DNA of 63,953 nucleotides from Mycobacterium sp. UM_CSW (GTDB taxonomy: Bacteria; Actinomycetota; Actinomycetes; Mycobacteriales; Mycobacteriaceae), in the NCBI RefSeq assembly GCF_000455205.1, contig NZ_AUWQ01000046.1:1-63953 (forward strand), given 5' to 3'. The position numbers and the translations under genes were made by a program. The notes under the pieces are model-generated. The model had not been told where the DNA came from and did no database searches. It saw nothing but the letters and a program-made list of their open reading frames with translations. This document shows, in pieces, positions 54,156 to 62,443 of this stretch (position 1 is the stretch's first letter; each line of letters starts with the position of its first letter).

Positions 54156-57023
54156 CTATCTCAGCAGTAAGGCACGCACCAACGGACGGGGTCCCGCGGG
54201 CCGCAGCATGGTGCTCGCGGGCCGGGGGCGAACCTGTTGCGGCCACCAGAACCAGCGGCCCAGCAGCGCGGCGATGGACGGCGTCATGAACGCGCGCACC
54301 ACCAGCGTGTCGAACAGCAACCCCAGGCCGATCGTCGTGCCCACCTGCCCGATGGTGCGCAGGTCGCTGACGAGCATGGACCCCATGGTGAACGCGAACA
54401 CCAGCCCCGCGTTCGTCACGACCTTGCCGGTGCCGCCCATGGCGCGAATGATGCCGGTGTTTATGCCTGCGCCAATTTCCTCTTTCATGCGGGCCACCAG
54501 CAGCAAGTTATAGTCGGAGCCCACCGCCAAAAGGACGATCACCGACATCACAAGCACTGACCAATGTATTTGTATGCCGAGCAAGTTCTGCCAGGCGAAT
54601 ACGGAGAGCCCGAAGGAAGCGCCGAGCGACAGCAATACCGTACCGACGATGACCAGGGCGGCGATGAAACTCCGCGTCATGATCAGCATGACGATGAAAA
54701 TCAGGCAGAGCGCGGCGATTCCCGCGATCATGAGGTCGATTGTCGATGCCCGCACCTGGTCCCGCACCGACGCCGCCGTGCCGGATAGGTAAATCTTCGA
54801 GTCTTCCAGCGGAGTTCCCTTGAGCGCCTCCTCGGCGGCGCTCTTGATCGCGTCCACCCGCGAAAGGCCGTCGGACGACGAGGGGTCGCCCTTCTGCAGG
54901 ATGAGCATGCGGACGTCCTTGCCGTCCGGCGACACGAAGATGTTCATGATTCGCTGGAAGTCTTTGTTCTTCAACGTTTCCGGCGGCAGGTAGAAGGAAT
55001 CGTCGTTCTGGGCGGTATCGAACGCCCTCCCCATGGCGGTCGAGTTGTTGCTGTTGTCGCCCATGTTGCCGAGTACGCCGGACATGGTGCTGTGCATGGT
55101 GAGCAGCATGGTCCGCGATTCCTGCATGATCGCGATCGTCGCCGGCAGCTGGGCCAGGATCTGCGGCAGCAGCGCGTCGACCTGATCGAGGTCCGCCACC
55201 AGCAGGATCAGCTTGTCGCTCACCGCGTCGACGCCGTCGAGCGAATCAAAGATGCTTCTGATCGCGAAGCAAATCGGAATGTCGTAGCAGTGCTTTTCCC
55301 AATAGAAGTAACTGCGGAGCGGCCTGAAGAAATCTTCGAAATCGGCGATGTGATCGCGAAGTTCGCTCGTGAGGGCCTGCATTTCGTGCGTGTTGGCGAC
55401 GACGTCATGCGTGGTGGCGACCAGTTCCTTCATCACCTCGTACATGCGCTGCGTGATGTTGATCGCTTCGCTGATCAGGTCGGCCTGCTTGAGCAGGTCG
55501 TTCATGCGCGCCCGCTGAAAAGTGAGGAATTGCTGCTGCCCGGCGGCTTGCATGCTGAGCAAGTACGGGATCGTCGTGTGCTTGATCGGGGTTCCCTCGG
55601 GCCGCGTCACGGCCTGCACCGACGAAATCCCCGGCACGGCCAGGACGGCCTTGGCCAGTTTATCCAGCACCAGAAAATCGGCCGAATCGCGAAGGTCATG
55701 ATTGGCCTCGACCAACAGAATTTCGGGTGCCATCATTGCCGACGGGGGGAAATGCCGCGCCGCGGCCTCGTACCCCAAATTGCCGGGGATATCTTTGGGG
55801 ATGAACTTCTGGTCGTTGTAGCTGGGGTTGTAGCCCGGCAGCGTCAACAGCCCGATAAGCGTCACCGCAAGTGCCGCGGCGAGGATGGGTGCAGGCCAGC
55901 GAACGATCGCCGTGCCCACCCGTCGCCATACGCGATAGCTGATTCTCCTTTTGGGTTCGAACAATCCGAACCGGCTTCCGACCGTCAGAACCGCCGGGAT
56001 CAGCGTGATGGCGACCGCGACGGCGACCACAACGGCCACCGCGCACGGGACGGCCAGCACGTAGAACGAGGGCAGCCGCGTAAAGACCAGGCAGTAGAGT
56101 GCTCCGGCGATCGTCAAACCCGAGGCTACGACGACCTTGGTGACCCCGTGGTACGTGGTGTAGAAAGCCGACTCTCGGTCGCTGCCGGCCTGACGCGCCT
56201 CCTGATACCGCCCAATGAAAAATATCCCGTAGTCGGTTCCGGCCGCGATTACGAGGGATACCAGCAGGTTTACGGCGAGGGTGCTAAGCCCGATGATCCC
56301 GTGATAGCCGATAAATGCGACAACTCCCCGGGCAACCATTAATTCAATGCCGACCACGACCAACAACAGAACCACGGTGATGACCGAACGGTAGACGATA
56401 AGCAGCGTAAAGAAGATCACCGCGATACTTACCAGCGTAATTGTCGCAACAGTTCTATCGCCACTGTGGCTCATGTCCGAAATGATCGCCGCGGGCCCGG
56501 TGACAAACGCTTTGACCCCTTGCGGCGCCGGCGTCCGCGCGACGATGTGCTGAACGGCTTCGATCGATTCGTTGCCCGCGCTGATAATCACCAGAACATA
56601 TGCGGCCTTACCATCGGCGCTTTGCGCGGCCTGTCTGGTTAATTCATCGCCCCAGAAATCGTTGACATGTACTACATGCTTCGGATCGTCTTTTAACTGA
56701 GAAATCAGTCGATCGTAATATCGGTGGGCGTCGTCGCCGAGGGGTTGCTGGCCCTCCAATACGATCGTCGCCACACTAGTTGAACCCGATTGACCAGATT
56801 GGTCGGCCGCCTTGAAGTCTTCGTTCAGCCGTTGTGACGCCGTGGCGGACGGCGCGTTAGTGAGCGTCGGGGAAACCGAATGCTGGTTCTCGACCTGCTC
56901 CAGCGGCGGGACGAAGAAATTCAACACCGCGATGATCGCCAACCACCCCAGAATTATGGCGACCGAAAATCGACGGATCGTCCGCGCCACCAAAGGCCGA
57001 CCGGTCTGCAGCTGGTTGGTCAT
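54156..57023 (-). CDS. MmpL-family transporter, first of a tandem pair
   Basis: A 955-aa RND transporter starting [11 protein letters not shown]. Motifs [16 protein letters not shown] and [15 protein letters not shown] carry the proton-relay residues, and [18 protein letters not shown] marks the second porter domain. The ATG overlaps the mmpS stop by 4 nt. Part of the gene is AT-rich for this genome: 56401-56460 is 28 of 60 G+C, against 37 of 60 at 43201-43260 in treX. This suggests a different origin or relaxed codon choice. Confidence 0.93.
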   Translation of the reverse strand: MTNQLQTGRPLVARTIRRFSVAIILGWLAIIAVLNFFVPPLEQVENQHSVSPTLTNAPSATASQRLNEDFKAADQSGQSGSTSVATIVLEGQQPLGDDAHRYYDRLISQLKDDPKHVVHVNDFWGDELTRQAAQSADGKAAYVLVIISAGNESIEAVQHIVARTPAPQGVKAFVTGPAAIISDMSHSGDRTVATITLVSIAVIFFTLLIVYRSVITVVLLLVVVGIELMVARGVVAFIGYHGIIGLSTLAVNLLVSLVIAAGTDYGIFFIGRYQEARQAGSDRESAFYTTYHGVTKVVVASGLTIAGALYCLVFTRLPSFYVLAVPCAVAVVVAVAVAITLIPAVLTVGSRFGLFEPKRRISYRVWRRVGTAIVRWPAPILAAALAVTLIGLLTLPGYNPSYNDQKFIPKDIPGNLGYEAAARHFPPSAMMAPEILLVEANHDLRDSADFLVLDKLAKAVLAVPGISSVQAVTRPEGTPIKHTTIPYLLSMQAAGQQQFLTFQRARMNDLLKQADLISEAINITQRMYEVMKELVATTHDVVANTHEMQALTSELRDHIADFEDFFRPLRSYFYWEKHCYDIPICFAIRSIFDSLDGVDAVSDKLILLVADLDQVDALLPQILAQLPATIAIMQESRTMLLTMHSTMSGVLGNMGDNSNNSTAMGRAFDTAQNDDSFYLPPETLKNKDFQRIMNIFVSPDGKDVRMLILQKGDPSSSDGLSRVDAIKSAAEEALKGTPLEDSKIYLSGTAASVRDQVRASTIDLMIAGIAALCLIFIVMLIMTRSFIAALVIVGTVLLSLGASFGLSVFAWQNLLGIQIHWSVLVMSVIVLLAVGSDYNLLLVARMKEEIGAGINTGIIRAMGGTGKVVTNAGLVFAFTMGSMLVSDLRTIGQVGTTIGLGLLFDTLVVRAFMTPSIAALLGRWFWWPQQVRPRPASTMLRPAGPRPLVRALLLR

Positions 57024-57589
57024 GAGCCCTTCAGCATGCAGGACGTAAAGGCGCTCACCTCGTTGGTGACCTTCTCGGATTTGACCACTCCGTCGAGGAG
57101 GATGCGGCAACCGATGCTGTCGGTATCACCCTGCGCCGCAACACTTCCGATGCCCGTGGCCGCCGTGACCGCGAATTCCAGCGACCACGGCAGGGTCGCC
57201 GCGTCAATATGCTGCGGAGTACCGGTGTCGTCGTAGTAGCTGATCAGTGCCACGGTCCCCGGTGGTCCGAAGACTTCGTACCTCAGGTGCTGGGGGTTGT
57301 AGGGCTTGTTGTCGACTCTGGTGTCGGCATACGAGAGGCGCTTTTCGGAGCCGAAGAGGCCGTGCAAGCGCGACACGGTGAATCCGCCGACGGCGATCAC
57401 GGCCACGATAACCAGCGGGATCCAAAGCCGCCGCAGGCCTCGGAAGATCGCGGGCCCCGTGTTGCGACGACTCTTTTTAGGTGCGCCTTGGACCGGAGGC
57501 GTCAATGGCGGCGGGCCGGCATCTTGCCCGCTCTCGACGGCGATATCGGACCGCGCCGGCTCAACATCGCGCACACTGCCCCAGACCAC
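57020..57589 (-). CDS. MmpS-family accessory protein with extended N-terminus
   Basis: A 189-aa protein. A 50-residue Pro/Ser/Arg cytosolic extension precedes one membrane segment ([20 protein letters not shown]) and the MmpS periplasmic domain. Core motifs are [38 protein letters not shown] and the C-terminal SCMLKGS. The GTG at 57589 is uncertain; a GTG at 57574 is possible. It is coupled to the following mmpL. Confidence 0.88.
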   Translation of the reverse strand: MVWGSVRDVEPARSDIAVESGQDAGPPPLTPPVQGAPKKSRRNTGPAIFRGLRRLWIPLVIVAVIAVGGFTVSRLHGLFGSEKRLSYADTRVDNKPYNPQHLRYEVFGPPGTVALISYYDDTGTPQHIDAATLPWSLEFAVTAATGIGSVAAQGDTDSIGCRILLDGVVKSEKVTNEVSAFTSCMLKGS

Positions 57590-57714
57590 CGCACCACCCT
57601 AACCGACACGAGTTGAATTACGGATGCAAACCTAATGGAGTCCAACAGCGCCTGACCAGGATTTAAGGAACTTCTCAGCATGGCTTCCGCGAAGCTGGCG
57701 CAGGGAACGATTCG

Positions 57715-59127
57715 TTACTCGATCTCACCGGTCAGGCCGAACTCCGCGAGCGCCCGCGCGGCCAGTTCGCGCAGTGCGGGCTTGGTGTTCTCGGCGCCCG
57801 GGTGGTAGGCCACGACGGTGAGGTAAATCGTGCCGATGCCCGGCGTGCGGCACGACACCACCTGCATATGGCCGCCCGTTCGCTCAAGCTGCTGACGCGT
57901 TGCGCGCTGCCTCGTTCCACGGGCCCAGGCGTATTCGCATTGGGTGCCGTCCGCACAGCTGACCACCGAGCCCGCGTCGCCGAGGTTGGAAAAGATCACC
58001 GGCATGTCGGGGTCGTTGAGCTGCGTCTCGACGCCCCGTTTCCATGTCCGCTTGGGGGTGAAGGGCGACAGGGCAGCCAATTGCGAAGATTCGTCCGGTT
58101 TACTCTGCAGAGCCTTGAGTGCCTGCTTGATGCCGGCTCGCGCGTCGCGCAGATCCGTGGTCAACCCGGTCGGGTCGAGACTGACCCGGGCAAACGACAC
58201 CGCGAGCGCACGGGTATCACCCTCGGTGCGGTCGGTCAGAACGATTTGTAGAGTCACGGCGCCGTCAGACGCCCGTCGGCGCCCCAGGTGCTCCCCGAGT
58301 TTGGCGGCCAACGCGGCGGCCAGCGTGGTGCTCGTTCCACCTAGCGACTTCGCGCGCGCATCCCACTGATCCAGGTCGACGACGATCGCGATGCCCGGCA
58401 CGATGACCGGGTCCGCGCCGTCGTCGACACGGCGCGCGACGGCCCGTGGTGCCGGCGACGATGGGGCCACGTCGCGCCGCTGACGGCGACTCAGTTTTGC
58501 CAACGCGACCAGCGCCCGAGCAACCTCGGGTGCGTCTCGAGCTGTTTGACCGAGATCCTGCGCCAGCGCGCGCAGCCGGGTCCGCGAGCGTGGCGGCGGG
58601 TAGCCGAGATCGCGGTTGGTGCCCAGGATCGCGTCGGCGACCGCGACCAGACCTCCGACGCCGTCAATGATGTAGTGAGAGACCACCCACGTGACCGCCG
58701 TCGAGCCGTCCGTCAGGGGAAGCACGCTGAGATGCCAGCCGGGTCCCGCTTCTGGGTCAACGGGAACCTGCGAGCGTTCGTCCGCCCAGTCGCTGAGATC
58801 GGCGCGTGGGCGGGCGCGGTCGGCGAAATGTATCGCCGCCGGCCCGCGATCGAGAACCCACCGATGCCGGCCGAACGGCAGCGGCGACCGCTCGATAAGC
58901 CGTCCGGACAACCCGTAACCAAAATTGTGGTGAAACCGTTTCAGCCCGTCGAAGTCGATATCGTGCTCGTAGACCCACACGACCTGCATGACTTCCGTCT
59001 GGCCGATGGCGCGCTGTCCGGCAACGAAGCCTTGGTCCACCAATGCCAGCAGATTGTCCGGCCGGCCTTCGCCGTTGGACGCGTATTCGTTAGAGGATGC
59101 GCGGGCGCGGCGTATCCGGATTGGCAC
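57715..59127 (-). CDS. WS/DGAT- or PapA-like acyltransferase, copy 1
   Basis: A 470-aa protein of the condensation/WS-DGAT superfamily. The active-site motif HHxxxDG reads SHYIIDG near residue 150, keeping the catalytic His and Asp-Gly but not the first His. Other blocks are MQVVWVYEHDIDFDGL and VIFSNLGDAGSVV, then GHMQVVSCRTPGIG. The GTG at 59127 follows AGGAGG; an in-frame ATG at 59199 is a leader shared with copy 2. Acyl transfer to an alcohol or sugar is inferred. It shares most of its sequence plan with copy 2. Confidence 0.85.
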   Translation of the reverse strand: MPIRIRRARASSNEYASNGEGRPDNLLALVDQGFVAGQRAIGQTEVMQVVWVYEHDIDFDGLKRFHHNFGYGLSGRLIERSPLPFGRHRWVLDRGPAAIHFADRARPRADLSDWADERSQVPVDPEAGPGWHLSVLPLTDGSTAVTWVVSHYIIDGVGGLVAVADAILGTNRDLGYPPPRSRTRLRALAQDLGQTARDAPEVARALVALAKLSRRQRRDVAPSSPAPRAVARRVDDGADPVIVPGIAIVVDLDQWDARAKSLGGTSTTLAAALAAKLGEHLGRRRASDGAVTLQIVLTDRTEGDTRALAVSFARVSLDPTGLTTDLRDARAGIKQALKALQSKPDESSQLAALSPFTPKRTWKRGVETQLNDPDMPVIFSNLGDAGSVVSCADGTQCEYAWARGTRQRATRQQLERTGGHMQVVSCRTPGIGTIYLTVVAYHPGAENTKPALRELAARALAEFGLTGEIE

Positions 59128-59180
59128 TGATTGGCCTCCTAAGACTCCAACATTCGCCCGTGACGCCTCGCGGGCATTCC

Positions 59181-59206
59181 TGCGGTCGAGCCGATTCATC
59201 ACAGCA
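59181..59206 (-). repeat. Leader repeat upstream of acyltransferase copy 1
   Basis: TGCGGTCGAGCCGATTCATC continues to ACAGCAG here and matches 60818-60843 upstream of copy 2 with one difference. Similarity continues to about 59306, so the upstream region was duplicated with the gene. On the minus strand it contains ATGAATCGG at 59199, in frame with copy 1. Confidence 0.75.
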
Positions 59207-59325
59207 GATTGGCATCGGGTGCTTCGGCTCGGCCGAGCGTTTAGCCAAAACTTAACCGGGTTCGGGGGCGCCTCGTGGCTGAAATGCACTCTGCGGCAGC
59301 CAAATCGCCGTCGGGGAAGGACCCG

Positions 59326-60717
59326 TTATTCGATCTCGCCAGTCAGGTCGAACTCGGCCAGCGAGCGCGCCGCCGTCCCACGCAAAGCGGGCTTCGTGTT
59401 CTCGGCGCCGGGATGGTAAGCGAGCACGTGGATGAAAATCTTGCCGATTCCCGGCGAGCGGAGAGAAAGCAGTTGCAATTGCCCGCCTGTTCGCTCCAGC
59501 GTTTGTCGGGTTACGTGCTGCCTGATCCCTCGTGCGTAGGCGTACTCGCAGTGGGTGCCATCGAGGTAGCCGACCACCGAGCCGACGTCGCCGAGGTTAG
59601 AACAAACTACGGGGCGATCGGGGTCGGCGAGCGCCGCGTCGACTCCCCGTCGCCACGTCCGTTTCGGCGTGAACGGGGCAAGCGGAGCCAGCAGCGCTGA
59701 CTCTGCCGGCGTTTCCCGCAACGTCTTCAGTGCCTGGTTGATGGCGGCGCGGGCGTCACGCAGATCGGTCGTTACCAGCGTCGGGTCGATGCTGACGCGG
59801 GCAAAGGACACTGCGATCGCGCGCGTGTCGCGAGGCGCGCGTTCGCTTATGGGCAGTTGCAGCGTGACGGCGCCGTCACCCGGACGTCGGCGCCCCATGC
59901 GCTCCCCGAGTTTCGCGGCGAGCCCCGCGGCCAGCGTGTTACTCGTGCCGCCAAGAGCCTTGGCCCGGGCGTCCCAATGGTCCAGTTCGATGCCGATCGT
60001 GATGCCGGGCACGACGACGGGATCGTCGCCGCTGCCTCCGCCAAGGGCGATGGGTCGCGGTGACGGCGAGCGGGCGGCTTCGCGCCGTTGCCGACGCATC
60101 AGTTTGGTAAACGCGACAAGCGCCCGGGCGGCCTCAGGTGCGTCCCGGACCGTTCGGCCGGCATCCTGAACCAGCGCACGCAGTCGAGTGCGAGAACGCG
60201 GCGGCGAGTACCCCAGCTCGCGCTTGTCGCCCCAGAGCGCTTCAACTATCGCGCTCAACAGCCCGATGCCGTCGACCAAATAGTGGGATGCCACCAGGGT
60301 GACCGCGGTCGAGCCGTCCGTCAGTGGGAGGACAGCGAGATGCCAGCCGGGGCCCGACTCCGGATCAACGGGCACTTGCGAGCGTTCATCAGCCCAGTCG
60401 CTGAGTTCAGCGCGTGGACGGGCGCACTCAGCGACATCGATGCCCGGCGACCCGCCATCCAAGACCCACCGATGCCGGCCGAACGGCAGCGGCGAACGCT
60501 CGATCAGCCGCCCAAACAACCCGTAACGAAAATTGTCGTGGAAACGCCTGAGCCCATCGAAGTCGATGGCGTGCTCATAAACCCACACGACCTGCATGAC
60601 TTCCTCCAGGCCGGCGGCATGCTGGCCGGCAAAGAAGCCTTGGTCCACGAACGCCAGCCGATCGTCCGGCCGCGCATCACCGTTGGATGGGCGTGCGGGA
60701 CGTACCCGGACTCGCAC
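59326..60717 (-). CDS. WS/DGAT- or PapA-like acyltransferase, copy 2
   Basis: A 463-aa paralogue of the downstream gene with the same domain plan. The active-site motif reads SHYLVDG near residue 145. Shared blocks include MQVVWVYEHAIDFDGL, FGRHRWVLDGG, WHLAVLPLTDGSTAV and PVVCSNLGDVGSVV. The GTG at 60717 follows a GGAGG site and aligns with the copy 1 GTG, supporting both starts. The two copies are separated by 198 bp and are probably one transcript. Divergence suggests different acyl donors or acceptors. Confidence 0.85.
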   Translation of the reverse strand: MRVRVRPARPSNGDARPDDRLAFVDQGFFAGQHAAGLEEVMQVVWVYEHAIDFDGLRRFHDNFRYGLFGRLIERSPLPFGRHRWVLDGGSPGIDVAECARPRAELSDWADERSQVPVDPESGPGWHLAVLPLTDGSTAVTLVASHYLVDGIGLLSAIVEALWGDKRELGYSPPRSRTRLRALVQDAGRTVRDAPEAARALVAFTKLMRRQRREAARSPSPRPIALGGGSGDDPVVVPGITIGIELDHWDARAKALGGTSNTLAAGLAAKLGERMGRRRPGDGAVTLQLPISERAPRDTRAIAVSFARVSIDPTLVTTDLRDARAAINQALKTLRETPAESALLAPLAPFTPKRTWRRGVDAALADPDRPVVCSNLGDVGSVVGYLDGTHCEYAYARGIRQHVTRQTLERTGGQLQLLSLRSPGIGKIFIHVLAYHPGAENTKPALRGTAARSLAEFDLTGEIE

Positions 60718-60775
60718 TAATCAGCCTCCACTGGCACACGATTCGCCGGTAACGCCTGGTGGTGCGTACACCCGA

Positions 60776-60835
60776 TCACAGGGGGACGACGCCGCGAATG
60801 GCGGCGTAGGCGTCAATGCGGTCGAACCGATTCAT
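60776..60835 (-). CDS. Putative 19-aa leader ORF upstream of acyltransferase copy 2
   Basis: ATG at 60835 encodes MNRFDRIDAYAAIRGVVPL, then TGA at 60776-60778, 58 nt before the copy 2 GTG. The corresponding MNRLDRR in copy 1 is in frame with the enzyme and has no stop. The first codons are conserved between copies. It may be a translated leader or an ancestral N-terminus cut off by mutation. Confidence 0.35.
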   Translation of the reverse strand: MNRFDRIDAYAAIRGVVPL

Positions 60836-60843
60836 CACAGCAG
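60818..60843 (-). repeat. Leader repeat upstream of acyltransferase copy 2
   Basis: Matches 59181-59206 with one difference. The flanking words also recur, such as CTCGGCCG with AAC/GACTT, and GGCTGAAA with GCA and TCTG, so the duplicated unit reaches about 60980. Confidence 0.75.
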
Positions 60844-61140
60844 ACTAGCCTCGGTGCATCCGCTCGGCCGTGCATTCGGCTAAGACTTGACCGTTGACCA
60901 ATTCCGGTCGGGTTTCATTCCGTGTTGCGTTGACGCCCACGACGGAATTGGCTGAAACGCAGTCTGTGGGAGGCCAATACCCCCTGTAGCCGGCGGCATT
61001 GGCGGGCCCTTTCAAAACTTCGGATTGGCGGTTGATCGCACCGGTGTCGGGGTTATGCTGCTGGGCGGCTGAGCTGGGCACCGGGTCTGCCGCTTTCATT
61101 TCGCAGAACGCGCACGGGAAGTGAAGGACCAGGATTACGC

Positions 61141-62409
61141 ATGAAATTTGTGCTGGCGTTCTATGGGACTCGCGGCGATGTCGAGCCCGGCGTCGCGCTC
61201 GGCCGTGAGTTGCGACGCCGCGGGCACGACGTGTGCATGGCGGTCCCGCCCGACCTGGTCAGCTTCGCCGAGGCAGCGGGGCTCACGGCGACCGACTACG
61301 GGCCGGATATCCAGACGTGGCTGGAATCGACGCGCAACTTCTGGACGTATTTCTTCCGGAACTTCTGGCGGATTCGGGATGTGCGCGCATACCTGCGGGA
61401 ATCTCGGGAGCCCGGCACGCGGCATTGGGCCGAGATGAGCAAGATGCTGACCTCGCTGACGGACGGGTCCGACCTGCTGTTGACCGGCATGAGCTACCAG
61501 GAGCTCGCCGCCAACGTCGCTGAGTATCGCGGCATTCCGCTGGCCACGCTGCTTTGGTTCCCGATACGCGTCAACGGCCGCCTGGTTCCGACGCTGCCGC
61601 CCCCGGTCATCCGGTCGGCGATGAGGGTCTACGACTGGCTGGTTTGGCGTGGCGTCAAAAAGGTCGAGGAGGCACAGCGTCAGGAATTGGGCCTACCGAA
61701 GGCCACCGGCTCCGGGTCGGCGCGGATCGCCGAACGAGGATCGCTGGAAATCCAGGCATATGACGAAGTGTGCTTTCCCGGGCTGGCCGCCGAATGGGCG
61801 AAATTCGACCGTCAGCGGCCCTTTGTCGGCACGCTGACGCTGGAATCACCGACGGATGCCGACGATGAGGTTGCCTCGTGGATCGCCGCGGGGGAACCGC
61901 CGATTTTTTTCGGATTCGGCAGCATTCCCGTCGAATCCGCGGCCGAGACGATCGCCATGATCGGTAGGGCATGTGCGCGGTTGGGTGAACGAGCGCTGGT
62001 TTGCGCCGCCGCGACCGATTTCGGCGACGTCCCGCATTTCGACCACGTCAAAGTGGTGGGCGCGATGAATTACGCGGCAATCTTTCCGGCTTGCCGCGCG
62101 GTCGTTCACCACGGTGGTGCGGGCACCACGGCCGCGGGCCTGCGCGCCGGAGTCCCGACGCTGATCCTCTGGATGGCGGACGTTCAGCTGATCTGGGGAG
62201 CCGCGGTGAAACGGCTCAAGGTTGGCACCGCAAGGCGCTTTTCGACCGCTACCGAGAAATCACTGGTCGAGGACCTGCGGACCATCCTCGCCCCGCAATA
62301 CGTCACCCGGGCCCGTGAGATCGCCGCTCGGATGACCAAACCCGCCGAAAGCGTTGCGGCCGCGGCGAATTTTGTGGAAGACTTCGCCCGCCTCAACCGA
62401 GTTGGGTGA
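61141..62409 (+). CDS. GT1-family glycosyltransferase (UGT/Rv1524 type)
   Basis: A 422-aa enzyme with the GT-B fold. The N-terminal acceptor domain begins MKFVLAFYGTRGDVEPGVAL, typical of glycolipid and macrolide transferases. The C-terminal donor domain has VHHGGAGTTAAGLRAGVPT near residue 320, the nucleotide-sugar signature. It resembles Mtb Rv1524/Rv1526c and the GtfA/GtfB enzymes that glycosylate glycopeptidolipids. It is divergent from the acyltransferase pair and probably glycosylates the same lipid. A weak GAAGGA site lies 5' of the ATG. Confidence 0.9.
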   Translation: MKFVLAFYGTRGDVEPGVALGRELRRRGHDVCMAVPPDLVSFAEAAGLTATDYGPDIQTWLESTRNFWTYFFRNFWRIRDVRAYLRESREPGTRHWAEMSKMLTSLTDGSDLLLTGMSYQELAANVAEYRGIPLATLLWFPIRVNGRLVPTLPPPVIRSAMRVYDWLVWRGVKKVEEAQRQELGLPKATGSGSARIAERGSLEIQAYDEVCFPGLAAEWAKFDRQRPFVGTLTLESPTDADDEVASWIAAGEPPIFFGFGSIPVESAAETIAMIGRACARLGERALVCAAATDFGDVPHFDHVKVVGAMNYAAIFPACRAVVHHGGAGTTAAGLRAGVPTLILWMADVQLIWGAAVKRLKVGTARRFSTATEKSLVEDLRTILAPQYVTRAREIAARMTKPAESVAAAANFVEDFARLNRVG

Positions 62410-62443
62410 ATCAGGTTCGCGCACAGGCAGTTTCAGTCCCAGG

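Larger units (their letters stand above)
60718..61140. other. 423-bp divergent gap between acyltransferase copy 2 and the glycosyltransferase
   Basis: This holds the leader repeat (60818-60843, similarity to about 60980), the short upstream ORF at 60776-60835, and the glycosyltransferase upstream region. No other gene is supported. Promoters for both directions must lie here; I could not fix their positions. Confidence 0.5.

Noticed and set aside
51096-57023. Recent duplication of the two adjacent mmpL genes
   Set aside because: The proteins align throughout but differ strongly in the porter and coiled-coil regions, so any duplication is old.
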